Of a DNA stretch of 64,000 nt, positions 1 to 8,606 are shown piece by piece. The translations under genes were made by a program, and so were the position numbers. Within the stretch, counting starts at the first letter, position 1. Each line of letters starts with the position of its first letter. Source of the DNA: GM7GCV1 sp965221105 (GTDB lineage Bacteria; Pseudomonadota; Gammaproteobacteria; Pseudomonadales; GM7GCV1); the NCBI GenBank assembly GCA_965221105.1, contig OZ244871.1:558001-622000 (forward strand), read 5' to 3'. The notes under the pieces are model-generated. The model saw only the letters and a list, made by a program, of their open reading frames with translations, had not been told where the DNA came from and did not search any database.

Positions 1-323
1 ATCGTGCCGCGTGGTCGGCAGGCCAGTTGGTCTTTTCGGTGTGTCTTCACTCATAAGTACATCTCTGTCACTGCGCTCGTGTCCGGTCCCGAAGGTGTCG
101 TACAGCCCGCCATCGCTGGGAGGCGATGATTGACACCCATCATCAACTGGGATGGAATCGGTCGCCCGGCGGCCAGATGCGCTACTGGGCTCGCTCGGCG
201 CGGCACGGGGTGCTTGGTGGCATCGGCTTTGGGTCAGTGACCTTTCATTTGACGACCTGCCGGGTCTCGCCCCCGCGGATGTGCTGGCTCCTCGCCCCAA
301 GTGGTGTTACAAGCCAGCCACAC
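1..323. other. No gene recognised at left edge
   Basis: No convincing gene is seen. Open frames on the plus strand lack family signatures. A short plus-strand frame around 126-250 (GWNRSPGGQMRYWARSA..., IGFGSV) faintly resembles DUF4338/DruA-type transposon-associated proteins. That would make it a decayed fragment, but the match is too weak to call. Confidence 0.2.
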
Positions 324-1058
324 TCAATACCCCAGAACACCGTAATCCCCGTCGACGATAAGGCGAATGGAGGTCCAGAGGCCCAGCAGTGCGAACAGCA
401 CCCAGGGCGAATTCAGCGCCCAGATATAGATGAGCATCTCACGTGCGCTGAGCCGGGCCTGTCGGTTCGCCACGAAGAAGCTGACCCAGTACACCGATGT
501 CGCGTACGTCAACTGCCAGAACAGCATCGTTCCGACGATACCCACAATCACCGCGGGCAACAGCTCGAACGTGAAAGCGGCATACAGGATCAAAGTTGGA
601 ACCGGAGTCAGGAAGCCATTGGCAATGTCCACGTTGAAACCGTAGGTGCGGCGGTCCGCGTAGGAACCATCGATTTGGGAATATGTCGCCCAGACCTCGG
701 CCCAGACCATCGAGGACAATATTCGTCGAAGTGGAACCCTCGTGGTCAGGAATTCAACGGCCGCTGGCCGACCTGTTTCGAGCTGGCGGGCGCGCCAGTA
801 ATCGGCGCGTCGCTCGATGAGGTCACGCCTCAAGAACAGGCACATCTCCCAATAGCAGATCACCAGATTAATCGAAAAGAACAGGATCAGGAGGGCATGA
901 ACGATGCCGAAGTTTCCAAGGACCCAGTAGCGTGCACCGATTCCCGCCAATGTCAGGACCGCGATGATCAGGACTGTGAAGAGCCAGGCCGAAATTGTCG
1001 GCCTGGTCTCTCGTGCGTCGGATTCAGGATACGCGGAATCGGCACGGCGTTCGGTCAT
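324..1058 (-). CDS. Multi-pass membrane protein at left end of sterol cluster, function unknown
   Basis: A 244-residue product if started at the ATG near MTERRAD. It shows a charged N-terminal tail of about 20 residues and roughly five hydrophobic segments: two in the first third (WLFTVLIIAVLTLAGIG; IVHALLILFFSINLVICYW) and three in the last 100 residues. It does not match a family I can name with certainty. The C-terminal pattern (WALNSPW after a tight run of helices, with a preceding WATYSQIDGSYAD stretch) faintly recalls EXPERA/emopamil-binding proteins, which include a sterol delta8-delta7 isomerase. That is only a suggestion. It is on the same strand as the sterol genes to its right, so a role with sterols or lipids is inferred from position. 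Confidence 0.6.
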   Translation of the reverse strand: MTERRADSAYPESDARETRPTISAWLFTVLIIAVLTLAGIGARYWVLGNFGIVHALLILFFSINLVICYWEMCLFLRRDLIERRADYWRARQLETGRPAAVEFLTTRVPLRRILSSMVWAEVWATYSQIDGSYADRRTYGFNVDIANGFLTPVPTLILYAAFTFELLPAVIVGIVGTMLFWQLTYATSVYWVSFFVANRQARLSAREMLIYIWALNSPWVLFALLGLWTSIRLIVDGDYGVLGY

Positions 1059-1183
1059 GTGCCCCAATCCGGGTGACACATAAATCGTTTTCCCCTGCAC
1101 TTCAAGTCGCCGTCAAGCTGGGTGTATATCAAGCACCCACACCACGCCCTCCGTCCGAACCGCCGCATTTCTGTGCGCATGAT

Positions 1184-1321
1184 CAGCCAGTGGGCACCGC
1201 AATACCAGACTCGCCGCTGTCCTTGGATAAGGCGGAACAGATAGACCAGCAGCACGAGGCGCACATCGTGGACGATGTGCTGGAACCAGTGTCGGAGCAC
1301 GATCTTCGCCTCGTCAATCAG
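1184..1321 (-). pseudogene. Fragment of a second COG2907-type FAD oxidoreductase
   Basis: About 46 residues (for example IDEAKIVLRHWFQHIVHDVR and YLFRLIQGQRR..CGAH) closely match the C-terminal part of the intact FAD oxidoreductase at 4912-6285 (IDESKIVKRWWFQHVVHDVR, HLFRFIQGKRR..CGAH). No FAD-binding N-terminus or intact frame surrounds it, so it is a gene relic. It implies that a paralogue or duplicate copy once lay between the membrane protein and the SRPBCC gene. Confidence 0.75.
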
Positions 1322-1533
1322 GGCAATTGGGGTGCAGGCCACCTGGCCCGATGGGGAGCACGTATCGCTTGGTCCTGGGTTGTTGAGTCCTCCATGCCTA
1401 TACTCACCCCGCAGATGTGGCTTGGGCTTGGGCTGGGGAGCGGAACACACACATGTTCCTGGGTCCTGAGCTGCAGCGTGACACACATCCTGCAGAATGT
1501 GCGACCCATGCCTTTCAATCACAATCCAGCAGT

Positions 1534-2046
1534 CTAACCAGGCACCCTTCCCGCTTCCTCCCCCGATTCCAGAGGCACTCCCGCCTCCACATATGCCTTC
1601 ACGGCTTCCACATCGGCGGTAATGCCTTTAACGGCTGCTGGACGGAGAAAGGGCGTGATCAGCTTACCCATCAAACTGATGGGTTCTATCCGGACCAGCA
1701 TGTCGAGCTGGGCTTCATCACCGCTTTCACTGGGCGTCACAGTGAAGGTTGTATGCCAACGGGCTCCTGCCTCTTCGGTCACAAGACGAACCATCCTGCC
1801 ATCCTCGAAGCCAGTCACCTCGCTTTCGGTCGCCGAGAGGCCAAAGACCTGAGCAAACAATGCCTGTGCGCCGCTGAAGTGCCGCGTCTCGCGAAATCGC
1901 GCCCCGACCCCAGTTTCGTTGTCGGTGAGAAACTCCACCGTGTCAATCTCCGGAATCGCCAAGCCGTAGTTGCGGCCATTGGCGACGACATCGAATACGG
2001 CCTGCGCTGTTGCAGCGACAGTCCGGCTAATTGTGACTGGCTTCAA
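1534..2046 (-). CDS. SRPBCC (START/polyketide cyclase-like) family protein
   Basis: About 170 residues with the SRPBCC pattern: N-terminal strand (PVTISRTVAATAQAVFDVV), an aromatic/acidic middle (GVGARFRETRHF, WHTTFTVTP) and a long C-terminal helix (FLRPAAVKGITADVEAVKAYVE). The family forms a hydrophobic cavity for lipids, sterols or polyketides. No catalytic signature can be read. A strong AAGGAGG site at about 2056-2062 directly abuts the first TTG (2055), so the in-frame TTG at 2046, nine bases downstream of the site, is preferred. It sits between the membrane protein and the P450 of the sterol cluster, so a sterol-binding role is plausible but inferred. Confidence 0.75.
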   Translation of the reverse strand: MKPVTISRTVAATAQAVFDVVANGRNYGLAIPEIDTVEFLTDNETGVGARFRETRHFSGAQALFAQVFGLSATESEVTGFEDGRMVRLVTEEAGARWHTTFTVTPSESGDEAQLDMLVRIEPISLMGKLITPFLRPAAVKGITADVEAVKAYVEAGVPLESGEEAGRVPG

Positions 2047-2055
2047 TGTGATCAA

Positions 2056-2364
2056 CCTCCTTTTTTCGTAGTCGTGTCTTGGCTGAAGACGCTGTGGGTG
2101 CCCACGATGGACGCCGTCGGTGTCATGATCACGCTCCAGTGCTGCGCCGAATTATGCGAGCTGCTGCTGGGCCTGACCGCCGAAGGCGAGTTCACAATCC
2201 GGGCGATCCGCCGGGCAACGCTTCGGGCTGCATCCCCAACCACTCGACGGCGACACAATGAAGCGCAGCGCCACGCTTTCTTCTCCAGGCTGGCCAGCAA
2301 TAGCAACGCCGCTGCACCCCAACGCCAACCATGTACGCACTTGGTCGGAATTGCTGAAAAAAAG
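2056..2364. other. Intergenic stretch without recognised gene
   Basis: About 310 bases between the SRPBCC gene and the end of the P450 fusion. It contains the AAGGAGG ribosome-binding site for the SRPBCC gene at its left edge. Short frames exist on both strands but show no family signature. Confidence 0.5.
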
Positions 2365-4467
2365 TCATGCTCCCCCCGCAGTGACTGGACAGGTGGCAGC
2401 CTCCGAAGGAGTGAATTCGGCGGGTGCGCAGGGCGGGCGGGCGGGCGGTGAATTCAGCTCATGCCTTTTCTCTGCAATCCGGAGCTTCATCTTACTGTTC
2501 GGCGACATTGTCGGAAAGGGGTTAATCCGAAGCTGGTAGTCAGTGGGTGCCAGCTCGAAGCGGAAATAGTGGACGAGCATCAGCAGACTGATTGCCAGAT
2601 GGAGCTCGACCCACCGGGAACCCAGGCACTTGTGGGTGCCCAGGCCGAAGGGGGCGTAGCTCGAACTCTTCCAGTCGGTACTCCCGTCGCTCTCTGCACC
2701 ATCCGAAGCTTTTTCCGTCTGGTGACGTTCGATATCGAAGGCAAAGGGATCGGGAAAGACATCCTCCATGTAGTGCGTGGCCGTCTGGACAAGGTGTATC
2801 TTCGAGCCCACCCGTATCTCGTAGCCCTCGACCACGCAGGTGTTCATCACCGTTCTGATCTGTATGGGGATGATCGGGTAGAGACGCTGGGATTCCATCA
2901 TGAAACGGTAGGTGAGATCGATTGCCGATCTGCTCAGCGCATCCGCCTCGGGATCGCCATCTGCAAAGACCCTGTCGGCCTCCTCTTGGATCTGCCTGTA
3001 CAGATCGGGCTGACGCAGAAGGTTGTAGAGCGCAAAGCTCAGCGCATTGCCCATGTAGAGGCTGACGATCAGCGGAGAAATCAGGGAGAAGGCAAGATCC
3101 GTCTCGGGCAGAAACTGCGAATCAGCTGCGTGCAGGCTCATTATGTCGTCCACGATGTCGCGGGGGCACCCCACGCGCTGGGCCGGCATATGTGCAACCT
3201 GAATGCGGTGTACCAGATCGGCGATCATCTTCTTGCGCCGGTTCATGCTTGGAGTTTTCAGCATGAACTTCGGGAGCGCCCGCTGAACATGTGTGACCAG
3301 TGAACGCTCCTTGAAATTGAGTACGTCTCGGAATTCCTTCTGGGTGTCGATGCCGACCGAAAGCTGCGAAAATTGCGCATTCATGAAATCCTGGCACGCC
3401 TCAACGGCAGGGAGCACATCGCCAGCCTTCCATGTCACAATATGGTTGTGGGCGTGGTAATACACCTCATCGAGACGGTCGGCCAGCGCGCCGCGCGAGT
3501 AGACTGCCTGAATAGCCTTGCGCATGCGGAAGTGATCGGCACCATCCATTGAGGGCAGAATGCGCGATGCCCCATAGACCTGCTCGAATCCCGTGAGGTA
3601 GTCCTTCGATCGAACATAGATGCGGCCGATTCGATGCAGCCATTCATTGGCCCCGGGGCCACACAGAACGAGCATGCCCCCCTTGACAAAGGGTACGTTG
3701 AGGTTGAAGACGGGGCCGTGCTTGCGAGCGAGGTCGGCAAAGACAGCGGGAACGTTGCCGGTTCGTAACTCTGGGCTGAAGAGCAGGTCGCGCAGGGGAA
3801 CTGATGGAATCGGTTTCGTGCTCAGGGCACGACGAAAACGCGGCTGGGAGATGCTCTTGGCGGTCGCCTCGCCGATGGAACGACCGATGATATCCAGTTT
3901 GCAGATAAAGTCGACGCGCTGGTTGATCTCCTTGTCCAAAGGGAAGATGAGCTGAAGGACGTTGCACGAATTGGCGAGCGCGACCAAAATTGCGTCCTTC
4001 GGATGGGGAATTTCGTCCGCAAGCAGAATCTTGGCGACCCGCGCCTTGATGAACTCGCTCGGTATGTCTTCGGGTGTTGAGTATGCGTCCACTTGCCATG
4101 TGCCCGAGGCGAGAGACCAGAATCCCCCATTGTGGTGGATCAGGATTCCTTTCTCCCTGAGGCTATCCAGGGTGTCTACCATGACCGCTTCAGAGCGCGG
4201 CGAAAGGTATTCGATCCAGTATTGGATGTTTCGCTTCTGTGGCTCATCGCTGATTACTTTCAGCATGGAGTCCAGATGTGGATCTTCTGTCGCAGTCGGG
4301 TCGGTAACGAAGACATGCTCCAGATCCATGTCAATGCGACCCGATAATGCCAATTCTGCAAGGCAGGCACCTGCGACGGCACAGTTCAGGTTCCAACCGG
4401 GAACCTGATGGAAGTAGCCGCTCTCATCGTTGAGGAGCAGCAGGACCAATTCATGCGGCAAATTCAT
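2365..4467 (-). CDS. GPP34 (GOLPH3-like) domain - cytochrome P450 fusion
   Basis: A single 700-residue frame. Residues about 1-205 match the GPP34/GOLPH3 fold (LPHELVLLLLNDESGY, GACLAELALSGRI, LREKGIL), known in eukaryotes as a phosphoinositide-binding Golgi protein. Residues about 220-680 are a cytochrome P450: ExxR at 525-528 (ESQR), and the haem loop FGLGTHKCLG at 607-616 with Cys614 as thiolate ligand. The I-helix reads YMGNALSF (471-478), lacking the usual acid/alcohol pair and recalling the GN variants of CYP7/CYP8-like enzymes. No separate start or stop lies between the domains. The start overlaps the stop of an upstream small gene as ATGA. Given its neighbours, a sterol side-chain or ring oxidation is inferred; the GPP34 part could anchor the enzyme at a membrane. 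Confidence 0.9.
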   Translation of the reverse strand: MNLPHELVLLLLNDESGYFHQVPGWNLNCAVAGACLAELALSGRIDMDLEHVFVTDPTATEDPHLDSMLKVISDEPQKRNIQYWIEYLSPRSEAVMVDTLDSLREKGILIHHNGGFWSLASGTWQVDAYSTPEDIPSEFIKARVAKILLADEIPHPKDAILVALANSCNVLQLIFPLDKEINQRVDFICKLDIIGRSIGEATAKSISQPRFRRALSTKPIPSVPLRDLLFSPELRTGNVPAVFADLARKHGPVFNLNVPFVKGGMLVLCGPGANEWLHRIGRIYVRSKDYLTGFEQVYGASRILPSMDGADHFRMRKAIQAVYSRGALADRLDEVYYHAHNHIVTWKAGDVLPAVEACQDFMNAQFSQLSVGIDTQKEFRDVLNFKERSLVTHVQRALPKFMLKTPSMNRRKKMIADLVHRIQVAHMPAQRVGCPRDIVDDIMSLHAADSQFLPETDLAFSLISPLIVSLYMGNALSFALYNLLRQPDLYRQIQEEADRVFADGDPEADALSRSAIDLTYRFMMESQRLYPIIPIQIRTVMNTCVVEGYEIRVGSKIHLVQTATHYMEDVFPDPFAFDIERHQTEKASDGAESDGSTDWKSSSYAPFGLGTHKCLGSRWVELHLAISLLMLVHYFRFELAPTDYQLRINPFPTMSPNSKMKLRIAEKRHELNSPPARPPCAPAEFTPSEAATCPVTAGGA

Positions 4468-4688
4468 GGCATGCCCCCAACCACTGACTGGCTTACAATT
4501 CGTGCTCCCTTGGTTCTGCGTTCATATGGGTCAGTGCGGCTATGATGCCGCGAAAGAACCGGCAATGTCGTCCAGCCGAAGCGGATGAAAGGCGCCTCCA
4601 GCTTCTCAAGGGCAGACAGTACTTCTTCCTGCGATAGACCGCGTTTCTGCCTGAACACCCCACTCCGAGTGCCAATGTCCCCAGCCAT
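4464..4688 (-). CDS. Small hypothetical protein coupled to the GPP34-P450 gene
   Basis: A 74-residue frame from an ATG (MAGDIGTRSGVF...) preceded by GGAGG at six bases' distance, ending in an ATGA overlap with the P450 fusion start. Both features suggest a translated, translationally coupled leader gene. It has a short helical stretch (SQEEVLSALEKLEAP) and no recognisable domain. It could instead be a remnant of a longer gene. Confidence 0.4.
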   Translation of the reverse strand: MAGDIGTRSGVFRQKRGLSQEEVLSALEKLEAPFIRFGWTTLPVLSRHHSRTDPYERRTKGARIVSQSVVGGMP

Positions 4689-4911
4689 ACACATCCTCCA
4701 AGTAATAATCGTAATCGCGCAAGTTTATGAATTCAATAAAAATATATTCGAATCGGGAACTGAATGAAACTCGACTCACAGCTGTCCACTCACTGAGGCA
4801 CCCACAGCCACTGGATTCGAGACGAGAAAGTATGCGAAACACCTGGTGTTCTACGCGTCGACATGCAGGTCTGTCGCACAGATCGGAGCACAGGGCCCTG
4901 AAGCCGGATGC

Positions 4912-6285
4912 TCACCCGGTTCGAGAACGCGCTCGCCTGAAGCGCCTGCCGTACATCATGCGTCCGTAGAAGTTAAACCATTTCCTGGCTTCTTCGTCGT
5001 CGAACGGATAGTCTGCACCGAGTTGCCGCGCCGTGACCAGTCCGGTGACGAAACAGGTCTCCTGGCTATTGATGAGCGTATGGGCACCGCAATGCCAGCT
5101 TCGCCGCTTGCCCTGAATAAAGCGAAAAAGGTGTACGAGCAGCGCAACGTGCCTCACGTCATGGACGACATGCTGAAACCACCAGCGCTTGACGATTTTA
5201 CTTTCATCGATACGGCTGTTTGCATTGTAGGTCACCAGACAGGGCTTGTCCGAACGTTTTGCCCAAGGCTGCTGGTTATGCATGATGTACGTGATTTCGT
5301 AATTGTCAGGCCGTGCGGCGTATTGCTCAATGTGGTTGCTGCGGGTGTCGTTTGGCTCTGCCTCGTTGTCCGGCAGCACGGATGCATCCGAGTGGACGAT
5401 GGCGTGATTATGCAGCTCGCTCTCGTAACGAATCGACGACAAGAGCCAGGTCTCGAAGAGACTCGGGGCCTCCAATGCCATCAGGGTTTGATTGGCATTG
5501 CAGGCGAAAACTGCATCGTCGAAAATTTCCGTGTCGCCGTTCTCGTCAACGACGGCTACTTCCGTCTCGCGGCGGATGACCTTCCGCACCGGCCGGGCCA
5601 GGTAGATCTTGTCGCGAAAAGATTCCGTCAGCTTGTTGTAGATATTGCGCGTACCGCCATCCCATGTCCGCATCGGTGTCGCATTGACGATGTCGAAGAA
5701 ATCCAGGTACCGGGCAAAGAGCGATGCCGGCATGTCAAACACATTGGTCGCCATCAGAAAGTTGACGAACATGGGCTTGAGCACCTTGTACCTGAAATCT
5801 CCGGAAAATCGGCCCAAATTCAGCACCATGCCCATGCTGAGGTAATTAAAGGGATTGAGGGCATTGAGGAATCTTGACCGGGTGCGGGTGAGCGCGCCGA
5901 ACCATTTCAGGCGTTTCAGCAGTTTCTGGAATCTATCGATTTCCACCCGCAACTCCCGACTGATTTCGGTATCGAGATCATGAGCATAGATTTCACCACG
6001 GTATTTCACGCTGTAGCTAAATCGTGTATCGACGAGTTCGACGCCGAGTTGCCGCATCACCAGCAGGATATGCGTATAGACTGAGGGGATGCACGCGGTG
6101 ACTGATATATCGAAGGGGATTGATGAGCCGTCGTCCTGCGGCATGTCAGCGGTGACGGCGTTACCACCGACCTGAGGCTGGGCTTCATACAGTCGGAAAT
6201 CGAACTTGTCCGGATTGTGCTGCAGAGCCCAGGCAACTCCGAGTCCAGAGACTCCTCCTCCGATGATTGCTATCCTTCTTGGCAT
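4912..6285 (-). CDS. FAD-dependent oxidoreductase, COG2907-type (amine oxidase/desaturase superfamily)
   Basis: About 457 residues. The N-terminus carries the Rossmann dinucleotide motif IAIIGGGVSGLGVAWAL followed by an acidic strand end (FRLYEAQPQVGGNA), as in the amine oxidase/phytoene desaturase superfamily. The C-terminal half (WWFQHVVHDVRHVALLV, WHCGAH) matches COG2907 predicted NAD/FAD-binding proteins. An upstream AGGGTGG favours the ATG at 6285 over the GTG at 6294. It is co-oriented with the ERG2 and methyltransferase genes. A desaturation, reduction or double-bond isomerisation of a sterol intermediate is inferred from position only; no bacterial sterol role for this family is known to me. 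A relic of a paralogue lies at 1184-1321. Confidence 0.85.
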   Translation of the reverse strand: MPRRIAIIGGGVSGLGVAWALQHNPDKFDFRLYEAQPQVGGNAVTADMPQDDGSSIPFDISVTACIPSVYTHILLVMRQLGVELVDTRFSYSVKYRGEIYAHDLDTEISRELRVEIDRFQKLLKRLKWFGALTRTRSRFLNALNPFNYLSMGMVLNLGRFSGDFRYKVLKPMFVNFLMATNVFDMPASLFARYLDFFDIVNATPMRTWDGGTRNIYNKLTESFRDKIYLARPVRKVIRRETEVAVVDENGDTEIFDDAVFACNANQTLMALEAPSLFETWLLSSIRYESELHNHAIVHSDASVLPDNEAEPNDTRSNHIEQYAARPDNYEITYIMHNQQPWAKRSDKPCLVTYNANSRIDESKIVKRWWFQHVVHDVRHVALLVHLFRFIQGKRRSWHCGAHTLINSQETCFVTGLVTARQLGADYPFDDEEARKWFNFYGRMMYGRRFRRARSRTG

Positions 6286-7002
6286 CTTCGCCACCCTGCG
6301 AGAAATAGGGCGCGCACTGTACCAGTTTTAACGGACAGTTTGAACACTCACTCACGCACCCATACCCACAGGTACTCAGCCATATGCGGCGATACTGGGT
6401 CAACGCTCTCGGGGCAGGCTGATCGCCGGACTGCTCGAAGAACTCAACCAGACCGGCACGGTCTTCTCTGGAGTCAGACTGCGCGTGTCCTGCGAGCTGC
6501 CCTGGACCGAATGCACAACTCCGGGGGGAACCGTGCATACACTCTGCTCGGGGTCAGGACCTTTGAACTCGGAACGAAGCGCTGAACCGCCCGCCCTCGG
6601 AAATGAAGCTGTTCATTGAACAGCTTCCATTGCACCATTGAAAACGGGAATCAGGAGGCACATCGTCTTCGGGTGAGCCTGTTGCGCCCCGCTGTGAATG
6701 CCTCCAAAGGATATACCCCTGTCTTTCACCGGCAAGATGGAAGCCGGGGCCGTCAACTTCAGGATGGTCAGCGCGGGGATGATCCGGAATACGAAAGCAT
6801 GGTCACGCGGCACTTCCGGGTCTCACGCCAGTGCAGGTTTCTGAATGCCAACTTCCCTGATGCACAGATCGCAGGGTCCGATGTTGTGTGGCCTCTGACC
6901 TCTGATGAAGATGAAGAAGTCAATGGGGTTCGGGCACCCCGGCCTGCGCGCCCAGGCACAAGGAGCCCAAGTGCAAGCCCGGCCATATTCTGTCCATCCA
7001 TG
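6286..7002. other. 717-base gap, no gene recognised
   Basis: Separates the FAD oxidoreductase from the ERG2 gene. Frames up to about 170 codons are open on the plus strand, but their composition (no domain, low-complexity Arg/Pro/Ser) suggests decayed DNA. A minus-strand frame at 6613-6813 ends without any recognised motif. The region probably holds remnants of a deleted gene. Confidence 0.4.
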
Positions 7003-7566
7003 TCACAACTTCGCAGGTTTTCTGATCGAACGCAGCACATGCCGGCCGTAGACGCGCAAGCTGCGGAGCAGGGTCCTGTAATCAAGCGTACTGAACAAGG
7101 TATCGGCCAGCCCGAACGGCAGCATGGAGGGTACTGAGCCACGGACGTACTCGAGTATCCAGGCTTGATCCACCATGCGATAACCCTTGGCTACACCTTT
7201 CGGCAAATACACCACATCGCCCTTGCCGAACACCTGTCGTTGCGTATCGCCCTGATTGAAATACCAGAACTCGCCATCCAGAATGTACGTGTAATCCTCT
7301 GCAAAATGATAGCGCCCGGTGTGACCGCCGCCGCCGATGGGGGTTCCGAAAAAGACCAGGTATTCCCACAGCGAAGCGTACAGGATGGTGAGTTGTCCCA
7401 TGGTGCCGCCAGCGTTGGAGAAGACCCATTCAGGTTGAGTATCAATCCGGCCCGGGTAGCGCTCGACCAAATCTTGGGTTATTGCCGCCATCATCTGTTC
7501 CAATGGCGCGTCGAGATGCCGCTGGGCAATCTCGCGCAAAACCTCCGGTTCGAATACATATTTCAT
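7003..7566 (-). CDS. ERG2/sigma-1 receptor family protein, probable sterol C-8 isomerase
   Basis: A 187-residue protein that aligns along its whole length with the ERG2/sigma-1 receptor family. Matching blocks are EWVFSNAGGTMGQL (46-59), LYASLWEYLVFFGT (62-75), GHTGRYHFAEDYTYILDG (81-98) and WILEYVRGSVPSMLPFGLAD (136-155). The ERG2-type HFAEDY block and the Glu139 of ILEY correspond to the conserved acidic pair used in delta8-to-delta7 double-bond migration. The N-terminal membrane anchor of eukaryotic members is absent. The start ATG overlaps the TGA of the sterol methyltransferase gene (ATGA), so the two are coupled. This family is regarded as essentially eukaryotic, which makes its presence here notable. 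Confidence 0.92.
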   Translation of the reverse strand: MKYVFEPEVLREIAQRHLDAPLEQMMAAITQDLVERYPGRIDTQPEWVFSNAGGTMGQLTILYASLWEYLVFFGTPIGGGGHTGRYHFAEDYTYILDGEFWYFNQGDTQRQVFGKGDVVYLPKGVAKGYRMVDQAWILEYVRGSVPSMLPFGLADTLFSTLDYRTLLRSLRVYGRHVLRSIRKPAKL

Positions 7567-8606
7567 TGGGTGACTGAAGCGTCCGGTTTGCGGGCCAGAA
7601 AGAAAAACATCGGCGTAAAAATCCCGGACTCACCTCCGATCACCAGCGCGTCCCCCCCTCTATTGAGCAGGGTGCTGATGTCCCTGGCACCTTTCGGAAA
7701 CACACGCAATGCCTCACCCACCCTCAACACCAGGTTCGTCAAGGCGCGACCAACCGGCGTGCGCGGGATACTTCTGAAGCTGATATCACGGCCTTGCAGG
7801 GCTCGTTGCCAGGGTGTTTCCGGATCGGAATCCACAGCGCGGTCATGAGCGTCGACAAGTTCAAACCCCGCCTCTTGCAACGCGTGGGACACTTCCGTAG
7901 TCAGAGAAATCTCAGGCAGTCCGTTGCCGACCATGATGTCGTTCTTGATACGCTGATGTTCCTCGTCGTCCTGGTCGAATCTTTCGGTAACGCACCAGTC
8001 ATACCCGGCGAAACAGCCACCCGGACGCAGCACGCGCAAGATCTCCCGGAACGCTGCGGTCTTATCGGGAGCGTGCGGCATGGATTCGATCGCGATGGCT
8101 GCGTCAAAACGATTATCCGCTTCAGGAATGTGCATGTAATCGCCCTGAATGAAGTGGCATAAAGACTGAACATCACGGGTGTGATGTCTGGCGCGCTCAA
8201 GCTGGTATCCGTTGTTGTTGAGGCCAACGAAACTGGCCCCGGAGTAGCGTGCCAGGTTGCCCGTCGGTCCACCGACTCCACAGCCCGCGTCCAGCACCTC
8301 CATACCCGGCTTCAGCCCCATCCGGTCGGAAAGGTAGTGCTGGTGCCTGAGCAGCGATGCCTGTAAGGTCTCTCCCCGCCGTCGCGGAGCAAAGTGGAAT
8401 GACTGGCCCCAACCGTATTCGTAAAAATCGGTTGCCAGATCGTAGTAGTTGTTGACCAGAGCGCGATAGCGCTCTTTCCTGCTGTCGAGGCCGCCATCGT
8501 AGATCTCATTGTATTCATCAACCACAGACTTGACATCATCTGGAGCGATGTCTGCGAGAAACTCGGACTTCGAATTTTCATTTCGCACTGATTTCACCAT
8601 ATCCAT
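7563..8606 (-). CDS. Sterol 24-C-methyltransferase (ERG6/SMT-like)
   Basis: A SAM-dependent methyltransferase of about 347 residues with the sterol-specific landmarks. These are YEYGWGQSFHFA (sterol-binding region I), the SAM loop VLDAGCGVGGPTGNLA, the post-I block IESMPHAPDK in place of the usual IEATCHAP, and YDWCVTERFD, followed by a sterol methyltransferase C-terminal domain. It would transfer a methyl group to C-24 of a sterol side chain. The ATG at 8606 is preceded by AAGGG at about ten bases; an upstream TTG at 8627 is an alternative start. It is followed by ERG2 with a stop/start overlap. Divergently transcribed from xseB-ispA-dxs. Confidence 0.93.
   Translation of the reverse strand: MDMVKSVRNENSKSEFLADIAPDDVKSVVDEYNEIYDGGLDSRKERYRALVNNYYDLATDFYEYGWGQSFHFAPRRRGETLQASLLRHQHYLSDRMGLKPGMEVLDAGCGVGGPTGNLARYSGASFVGLNNNGYQLERARHHTRDVQSLCHFIQGDYMHIPEADNRFDAAIAIESMPHAPDKTAAFREILRVLRPGGCFAGYDWCVTERFDQDDEEHQRIKNDIMVGNGLPEISLTTEVSHALQEAGFELVDAHDRAVDSDPETPWQRALQGRDISFRSIPRTPVGRALTNLVLRVGEALRVFPKGARDISTLLNRGGDALVIGGESGIFTPMFFFLARKPDASVTQ

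Noticed and set aside
126..1076. 316-codon plus-strand frame
   Set aside because: It overlies the minus-strand membrane protein gene, has no family motif and a biased Arg/His/Gln composition typical of an antisense shadow.
1417..2451. 344-codon plus-strand frame
   Set aside because: Runs antisense through the SRPBCC gene and intergenic DNA; no domain.
4846..5877. 343-codon plus-strand frame over the FAD oxidoreductase
   Set aside because: Antisense shadow; the minus strand carries the Rossmann motif and conserved C-terminus.
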